From Pseudomonadota bacterium (GTDB lineage: Bacteria; Pseudomonadota; Gammaproteobacteria; Burkholderiales; SG8-39): a DNA stretch of 11,512 nt. The notes under the pieces are model-generated. The model saw nothing but the letters and a program-made list of their open reading frames with translations. It searched no databases and was not told where the DNA came from. The stretch spans positions 1 to 11,512 of the forward strand of contig JAJZUN010000046.1 in the NCBI GenBank assembly GCA_021848555.1, in the 5' to 3' direction. Shown here piece by piece: positions 7,219 to 11,512 of this stretch; positions within the stretch are counted from its first letter, which is position 1; the number at the start of each line of letters is the position of its first letter. The translations under genes and the position numbers were made by a program.

Positions 7219-7428
7219 TCAGTGTTGATGGCCTTGCGGGGCGTCCTTGCGCGGCGGCTCTTTGCCCGCGGACCCTTGGTCGTCCCCGCCGCCGCCGTGA
7301 CCTCCATGCCCCCCGCCCCGGCCTCCCCCCCCGCCCTCGCCCCCAGGCCCCCCGTGGCCGCACAGCTGCATACCGACGAACACGGTTAGAAACACGACAA
7401 AAACCCAGTTCTGCGTTAACCAGTCCAT
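7219..7428 (-). CDS. DUF2933-like small membrane protein with Gly/His-rich tail
   Basis: This 69-residue protein has one N-terminal membrane helix (MDWLTQNWVFVVFLTVFVGM, 1-20). A Cys-Gly-His turn (LCGHGG) and a low-complexity Gly/His tail (about 24-47) follow, and the protein ends in a short charged segment with a terminal His-Gln-His. The helix and GHGG start match my memory of DUF2933 proteins, which are small membrane proteins found in heavy-metal clusters with unknown role. The His-rich tail might bind metal. The start at 7428 has GAGGAG about 7 nt upstream. It sits 21 nt after the YHS-HMA-like gene and 11 nt before the DUF5676 gene. The tail is encoded by long G-rich runs, including eight consecutive G on the coding strand (C at 7325-7332), which may be prone to slippage. 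Confidence 0.82.
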   Translation of the reverse strand: MDWLTQNWVFVVFLTVFVGMQLCGHGGPGGEGGGGGRGGGHGGHGGGGDDQGSAGKEPPRKDAPQGHQH

Positions 7429-7449
7429 GATTGATCTCCTCGCTTGCCG

Positions 7450-7932
7450 TTAACCGTGCCCATGGTGCGGATGCACTTCCAGGTTTCCCACCTCGGTATC
7501 TTCCATGTAATGCACGAAGCCGCGGCGCAGGCGCTCCGCCCAGCCTGCGCCGAGTTTGGCGCCCGCCTCCTCCATCTTCGCTTCGAGCTGATCCGCCGTG
7601 GCCTGGAGCAGGTCGTAGGTGAGGGTCACCGTGTCGCCCACGATCTCGACGGCCTTCACTCCCATCATGGCGCCCAGCGCCTCGGTCAGGAGGGCGGCGT
7701 CGTGCGCGGCGAGCGGCGCGTCGAGCTGGAAGCGTCGGCGCTTGAGCAGTTCCTCGCCCTTCTGCGCGGGCGCCTTCTCGCCGGGCACCCCGATGTAGAG
7801 GTGGGGATTGGCGGCGAAGCGCTGCCGGCACTGCTCCGAGCAGAAGGCATAGTGCAACCCCTCGAATGTCGTCTCGAACTGCGCTGGGTCGACCTCCATT
7901 CCGCAGACCGGATCCTTGACCGTGGTGCTCAT
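7450..7932 (-). CDS. YHS-domain protein with C-terminal HMA-like domain and His-rich tail
   Basis: This 160-residue cytoplasmic protein has an N-terminal YHS domain (about 6-50) with DPVCGMEV at 7-14 (Cys10) and YAFCSEQC at 28-35 (Cys31, Cys35). A Lys/Arg-rich linker (about 57-67) follows. The second domain (about 67-130) has a beta-alpha-beta-beta-alpha pattern resembling a heavy-metal-associated (HMA) fold: FQLDAPL, then LLTEALGAMMGVKAVEIVGD, TVTLTYDLLQATADQLEAKM, EEAGAKLG. It lacks the CxxC metal site of true HMA domains. The C-terminus HPHHGHG (154-160) is His-rich. The likely role is metal binding or trafficking, possibly for copper, by family association only. The start at 7932 has GAGGAG 7 nt upstream. 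It begins 22 nt after the ferredoxin stop and leads the small-protein set that runs into the exporter genes. Confidence 0.88.
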   Translation of the reverse strand: MSTTVKDPVCGMEVDPAQFETTFEGLHYAFCSEQCRQRFAANPHLYIGVPGEKAPAQKGEELLKRRRFQLDAPLAAHDAALLTEALGAMMGVKAVEIVGDTVTLTYDLLQATADQLEAKMEEAGAKLGAGWAERLRRGFVHYMEDTEVGNLEVHPHHGHG

Positions 7933-7954
7933 CCGTATCTCCTCGCCGGCCGCC

Positions 7955-8692
7955 TCATCCCAGTAAATTCTGGTAACGCACGCCGGTATTCAGGTTCAGG
8001 TCGGCCCTGATCTGCTTCGAAGGCTGCGCCGCCAGGCGCCTGCTGATCTCGCTGTCGGGATCTTTCAGGTCGCCGAACAGGATGGCCTGATGCCCGGCCC
8101 GCAGGCAGGCCTCGGCGCAGGCGGTGATGCCGTCGCCGCGATCCACCTTGTGCACGCACAGGGTGCAGGACTCGACCGTGCCGATGCCGCGTGGCGCGTA
8201 GGCTTTCTGGTTGTGGGTGGGCTCGTGAATAAACGAACGCGCCTTGTAGGGGCAGGCCATCATGCAGTAGCGGCAGCCGATGCAGGTGTGCTTGTTCACC
8301 AGCACGATGCCGTCGGCGCGGCGGAACGACGCCCCGGTGGGACAGACGTCGACGCAGGGCGGAAACTCGCAGTGCTGGCACATGACGGGGAAGGCCTGCG
8401 TGTGCCCGGTCTGCTCGTCGGTGACGGTCAGCTTGCGGATCCACTGCGCATCGGTCCTGGGCCGCCCGTGGCCCCACACGCCGTTTTCGGTGAAGCAGGC
8501 GTCGACGCAGGCGGTGCAGCCGTCGGCGCACTGGTTGGCATCGATCAGCAAACCCCAGCGCTGCAGGCTGGAGGCGGCTTCGTCGAGAGGGCGCCCGCGG
8601 GCGAGTTCGATCAGATTCAGGCCGGGCCCGAGGGCGGCGGCGGCAGCGGCGCCGCCGGCCAGACCCAGAAAAACACGTCGGTTCAGGCTCAT
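7955..8692 (-). CDS. TAT-exported four-cluster [4Fe-4S] ferredoxin subunit (DmsB/TtrB/DsrO-like)
   Basis: This 245-residue protein has a twin-arginine signal at its N-terminus (LNRRVFLGLAGGAAAAAALG, 3-22), so it should fold with its clusters before export to the periplasm. It has sixteen cysteines in four groups: 55/59/62/66 (spacing C-x3-C-x2-C-x3-C), 105/108/113/117, 137/140/143/147 and 176/179/192/196. This is the layout of electron-transfer subunits of complex iron-sulfur molybdoenzymes and of DsrO-type proteins. No molybdopterin subunit, NrfD-like anchor or cytochrome gene lies nearby, so partner and pathway are unknown. The start at 8692 is preferred over 8713 because AAGGAG lies 7 nt before it and the twin-arginine motif is then close to the N-terminus. 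The gene is 31 nt downstream of the glucan phosphorylase and 22 nt upstream of the YHS gene. Confidence 0.9.
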   Translation of the reverse strand: MSLNRRVFLGLAGGAAAAAALGPGLNLIELARGRPLDEAASSLQRWGLLIDANQCADGCTACVDACFTENGVWGHGRPRTDAQWIRKLTVTDEQTGHTQAFPVMCQHCEFPPCVDVCPTGASFRRADGIVLVNKHTCIGCRYCMMACPYKARSFIHEPTHNQKAYAPRGIGTVESCTLCVHKVDRGDGITACAEACLRAGHQAILFGDLKDPDSEISRRLAAQPSKQIRADLNLNTGVRYQNLLG

Positions 8693-8699
8693 GGTGTGG

Positions 8700-8705
8700 C
8701 TCCTT
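8700..8705 (-). promoter_or_regulatory. Ribosome-binding site that fixes the ferredoxin start
   Basis: AAGGAG on the minus strand lies seven bases before the ATG at 8692. The alternative ATG at 8713 has no purine-rich site in front of it. Confidence 0.75.
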
Positions 8706-8723
8706 GGCTTCATTGCGGGCGGC

Positions 8724-10487
8724 TCACCGGATGTACGCCTCGGCCGCGTAGCGGCGCATCATGCGGTGGCTGTTGAAGTAGGACGCGTTCTTGCTGATTG
8801 CGCCCTTCATGACTCGGACCCAGCCGGCGGGGTCGTCCTGCTTCTCAGCATAGTAGAGCGGCAGCACCACCTGTTCGAGCTTGTCGTACAGGGCACGCGC
8901 GTCGCCGTCGTCCGCGTCCGCGGCATGGCCGATCGCCCATCCGGTCACCCCCTCGATGCAGCCCTCGATCCACCAGCCGTCCAGCACCGACAGGCTCGGC
9001 ACGCCGTTGAACGCCGCCTTCATGCCGCTGGTGCCGGAGGCCTCGAACGGACGCAGCGGCGTGTTGAGCCAGACGTCGACGCCGGCCACCAGTGCCTGGG
9101 CGATCTCCATGTCGTAGTCGGGCAGATAGACCACCGGCACGCTGCCTTCGAGTGCGCGCGCCCGGGCGTGCAGTTCTTCGATCAGCCGCTTGCCGCCGTC
9201 GTCGCGCGGATGGGCCTTGCCGGCGAGCACGACCTGGAACGGGCGCTGGCGGGCAATGGCCTTGAGGCGTTCGAGGTCGCTGAACAGAAGGTCGGGACGC
9301 TTGTACGCGGTCATGCGCCGGGCGAAGCCGAGGATGGCCGTCTGCGGGTCGAGGCTGACGCCGCTGCGCGCGCGCACCCGCTCGATCAGCGTCCGCTTCG
9401 CCTGCGCGTGCGCCTCGCGGAAGGCGGCGTCGGGGATGCAGCAGTCGGCGCGCACCAGCTGCTCGGGCTCGTGGCACCAGCTCGGCAGATAACGGTCGTA
9501 GAGCGTGCGGAAGGGCTCGCTGGTCCAGATGAAGGGGTGCACGCCGTTGGTGACGGCGTGCACCCGGTAGCCGGGGAACATCGTGTTCGAGATTTCGGCG
9601 TGGCGCTTGGCCACGCCGTTCACGTATTCGCTCAGGTTGAGCGCGAGCCGCGTCATGTTGAGGCTGTCCTCGCCCGCGAGATGCTTCAGGGTCGCAGCAT
9701 CGACGATGGTGCCGAGCACGCGCTGCACCAGCGGGTAGGCAAAACGGTCGTGGCCGGCCTCGACCGGCGTGTGGGTGGTGAAGTTGCACTGTTCGCGTAC
9801 CCGCGGCACGTCGTAGGGCAGCTCGCCGGGGCGCAGGTCTTCGGGTGGATATTCATAGCGCCGCAGCAGTTCGAGCCCGAGCAGCGCGGAATGCCCTTCG
9901 TTCATGTGGTGATGGCGAATCTTGAAACCGAGCGCCTGCAGCAGCCGCACCCCGCCGATGCCGAGCACGATCTCCTGCTTGAGCCGGTAGGTATCGTCGC
10001 CGCCGTACAGGTAATGCGTGATCTCGCGGTCGTCCGCATGGTTCTCGTCCAGATCGGTATCGAGCAGCAGCACCGGCTGGCGGCCGCCCAGGTAGCCATC
10101 GAGCACATACAGCCATGCACCGATCCACACCGCCCGGCCCTCGATCGACACGGCGATCTTGGCGTCCAGCGGCTGCGCCCAGTCGTGCGGTTCCCACGTG
10201 GCCGCCTGCTCGACCTGCCGGCCCTGGGCGTCGATCGCCTGGCAGAAATAGCCGGCGCGGGAGACCAGGCTCACCGCCACCAGCGGCAGCACGAGGTCGG
10301 CGGCCGAACGCACGGTATCGCCGGCCAGCACGCCCAGGCCGCCGGAGTAGGTCGGTATTTCGTTGCGCAGCGCGATTTCCATGGTGAAGTAGGCGACGCG
10401 CGGCTCGTGGGTAAAGTCGTCGAGCAGGGGCAGCCCCCCCGGCGGCGAGGCTTCGTTCGTTGCATCCTGTCGGTTCAGTTCGTTCAT
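8724..10487 (-). CDS. glgP: Alpha-glucan phosphorylase (short form, GT35)
   Basis: This 587-residue cytoplasmic enzyme releases glucose-1-phosphate from alpha-1,4-glucans by phosphorolysis. Landmarks are [20 protein letters not shown] (33-52) followed by [20 protein letters not shown] (194-208), [13 protein letters not shown] (237-249), [16 protein letters not shown] (390-405) and [14 protein letters not shown] (482-495). Lys490 is the expected pyridoxal-phosphate lysine. The length and motif set fit the shorter alpha-glucan phosphorylase subfamily, which lacks the extra N-terminal domain of the roughly 840-residue forms. The start at 10487 is chosen because GGGAGG lies 5 nt upstream and the ATG overlaps the phosphoketolase stop as ATGA. 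An 11-residue extension to 10520 is open but less likely. Coupling to phosphoketolase suggests that sugar phosphate from glycogen enters a phosphoketolase pathway. A run of seven G near codons 16-18 (C at 10434-10440) is a possible slippage site. Confidence 0.94.
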   Translation of the reverse strand: MNELNRQDATNEASPPGGLPLLDDFTHEPRVAYFTMEIALRNEIPTYSGGLGVLAGDTVRSAADLVLPLVAVSLVSRAGYFCQAIDAQGRQVEQAATWEPHDWAQPLDAKIAVSIEGRAVWIGAWLYVLDGYLGGRQPVLLLDTDLDENHADDREITHYLYGGDDTYRLKQEIVLGIGGVRLLQALGFKIRHHHMNEGHSALLGLELLRRYEYPPEDLRPGELPYDVPRVREQCNFTTHTPVEAGHDRFAYPLVQRVLGTIVDAATLKHLAGEDSLNMTRLALNLSEYVNGVAKRHAEISNTMFPGYRVHAVTNGVHPFIWTSEPFRTLYDRYLPSWCHEPEQLVRADCCIPDAAFREAHAQAKRTLIERVRARSGVSLDPQTAILGFARRMTAYKRPDLLFSDLERLKAIARQRPFQVVLAGKAHPRDDGGKRLIEELHARARALEGSVPVVYLPDYDMEIAQALVAGVDVWLNTPLRPFEASGTSGMKAAFNGVPSLSVLDGWWIEGCIEGVTGWAIGHAADADDGDARALYDKLEQVVLPLYYAEKQDDPAGWVRVMKGAISKNASYFNSHRMMRRYAAEAYIR

Positions 10488-11512
10488 GCGGGCCTCCCGC
10501 TGCGGTCGGGCCACTTCCACGCCAGTATCTCCGGCATGTCCTGGCCGTGGCGCGCGATGTACTCGTGGTGTTCGATGAGCTTGTCGCGCATCAGCTGTTT
10601 CAAATAAGCGGCCTTGTAGCCGAGCGTCGGTACGCGGTCGATCACGTCGATGACCAGATGGAAGCGGTCGAGGTCGTTCAGCACCGCCATGTCGAAGGGC
10701 GTGGTGGTCGTGCCCTCCTCCTTGTAGCCGCGCACGTGCAGGTTCCTATGATTGGTGCGGCGGTAGGTGAGACGGTGAATCAGCCACGGATAGCCGTGGT
10801 AGGCGAAGATCACCGGCTTGTCGGTGGTGAACAGGCCGTCGAACTCCCGGTCGTTAAGCCCGTGCGGATGCTCTTCGCGGGGCTGCAGCGTCATCAGGTC
10901 GACGACGTTCACCACCCGCACCTTGAGATCGGGAAGATGCGTGCGCAGCAGGTCGACCGCCGCCAGAATCTCCAGCGTCGGCACGTCGCCGGCCGCCGCC
11001 ATGACCACGTCCGGCTCGCCGTCGGCGTCGCTGCTCGCCCATTCGAACAGGCCGATCCCGGCCGCGCAGTGCTTGATGGCGGCGTCCATGTCCAACCACT
11101 GCGGCTGCGCGTTCTTGCCGGCGACGATGACGTTCACCAGATGGCGTGAGCGCAGGCAGCAGTCGGCGACGCACAGCAGCGTGTTGGCGTCGGGCGGCAG
11201 GTACACGCGGATGACGCCAGCCTTCTTGTTGACCACGTGATCGATGAAACCCGGGTCCTGGTGCGAGAAGCCGTTGTGGTCCTGGCGCCAGACGTGCGAG
11301 GTCAGCAGATAGTTCAGCGAAGCGATCGGCCGCCGCCACGGAATTTCGCGGCTCACCTTGAGCCACTTGGCATGCTGGTTGAACATCGAATCGACGATGT
11401 GGATGAAGGCCTCGTAGCACGAGAACAGCCCGTGGCGGCCGGTGAGCAGATAGCCTTCGAGCCAGCCCTGGCAGGTGTGCTCGGAGAGGATTTCCATGAC
11501 GCGCCCGCCGGG
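10484..11512 (-). CDS. xfp: Xylulose-5-phosphate/fructose-6-phosphate phosphoketolase, C-terminal part
   Basis: The visible 342 residues are the C-terminal portion of a thiamine-diphosphate phosphoketolase, which is normally about 800 residues. The enzyme converts xylulose-5-phosphate or fructose-6-phosphate plus phosphate to acetyl phosphate and an aldose phosphate. The frame is open from the window edge. The residues PGRV precede [20 protein letters not shown], and this continuity matches the family, so the ATG at 11497 is an internal Met. Further landmarks are [20 protein letters not shown], then [20 protein letters not shown] (about 71-90), and, in the C-terminal domain, [17 protein letters not shown] and [14 protein letters not shown]. 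The stop overlaps the glgP start by 4 nt. Whether it prefers xylulose-5-phosphate or fructose-6-phosphate cannot be told from this part. Confidence 0.95.
   Translation of the reverse strand, partial: PGGRVMEILSEHTCQGWLEGYLLTGRHGLFSCYEAFIHIVDSMFNQHAKWLKVSREIPWRRPIASLNYLLTSHVWRQDHNGFSHQDPGFIDHVVNKKAGVIRVYLPPDANTLLCVADCCLRSRHLVNVIVAGKNAQPQWLDMDAAIKHCAAGIGLFEWASSDADGEPDVVMAAAGDVPTLEILAAVDLLRTHLPDLKVRVVNVVDLMTLQPREEHPHGLNDREFDGLFTTDKPVIFAYHGYPWLIHRLTYRRTNHRNLHVRGYKEEGTTTTPFDMAVLNDLDRFHLVIDVIDRVPTLGYKAAYLKQLMRDKLIEHHEYIARHGQDMPEILAWKWPDRSGRPA
10493..10498 (-). promoter_or_regulatory. Ribosome-binding site for glgP inside the phosphoketolase gene
   Basis: GGGAGG on the minus strand lies five bases before the ATG at 10487, within the last codons of the phosphoketolase. 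It decides the glgP start and suggests re-initiation as well as coupling. Confidence 0.75.

Noticed and set aside
7305..7365. C-rich stretch as a repeat array or CRISPR-like element
   Set aside because: It is irregular homopolymer coding sequence for a Gly/His tail, with no repeat-spacer structure.
7208..7831. Upstream extension of the DUF5676 frame giving a 296-residue protein
   Set aside because: The extension is Arg/Gly-rich shadow sequence of the DUF2933 and YHS genes. The start at 7207 has its own GAGGAGA site.
8280..10607. 775-codon open frame on the plus strand, antisense to the ferredoxin and glgP genes
   Set aside because: It mirrors high-G+C codon use of the minus-strand genes, which have clear family motifs. 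Its translation is Arg/Ala/His-rich with no recognisable domain.

Overview
This window looks like a bacterial chromosome segment of high G+C content (judged by eye, not counted). All fourteen genes I can support lie on the minus strand, so transcription runs from position 11512 towards 1. The gene families are typical of Proteobacteria, most likely a beta- or gammaproteobacterium: a YbhGFSR-type ABC exporter, LemA/TPM, a TAT-exported ferredoxin, and small YHS/DUF2933/DUF5676 proteins. This placement is inference, because no rRNA or other phylogenetic marker is present. The first gene (phosphoketolase) lacks its N-terminus and the last (TPM protein) lacks its C-terminus, because each is cut by a window edge.

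In transcription order there are four blocks. (1) 11512-8724: the C-terminal part of a phosphoketolase overlaps by 4 nt (ATGA) with a short-type alpha-glucan phosphorylase. Glucan breakdown to glucose-1-phosphate could therefore feed a phosphoketolase route to acetyl phosphate. (2) 8692-7955: a TAT-signal periplasmic protein with sixteen cysteines arranged for four [4Fe-4S] clusters. No catalytic or membrane-anchor partner is in the window. (3) 7932-1244: a set of small metal-associated or membrane proteins (YHS plus an HMA-like domain, DUF2933, DUF5676) leads into a complete tripartite-type ABC exporter. The exporter consists of a HlyD-family membrane-fusion protein, a duplicated ABC ATPase and two ABC-2 permeases. 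A second YHS protein and a SHOCT membrane protein follow. (4) 1176-1: a LemA lipoprotein overlapping by 1 nt with a secreted TPM-domain protein.

The genes are packed tightly, with four start/stop overlaps and a longest gap of 67 nt. No convincing rho-independent terminator or sigma70 promoter was seen, so one or a few long operons are plausible. The most interesting points are the asymmetric ATPase (first NBD has Pro in place of the H-loop His), the exporter embedded between two YHS proteins as a candidate metal-stress cassette without a P-type ATPase, the YHS protein fused to an HMA-like domain with no CxxC, and the orphan TAT ferredoxin beside central-carbon genes. I saw no CRISPR array, tRNA, rRNA, insertion sequence or phage gene.
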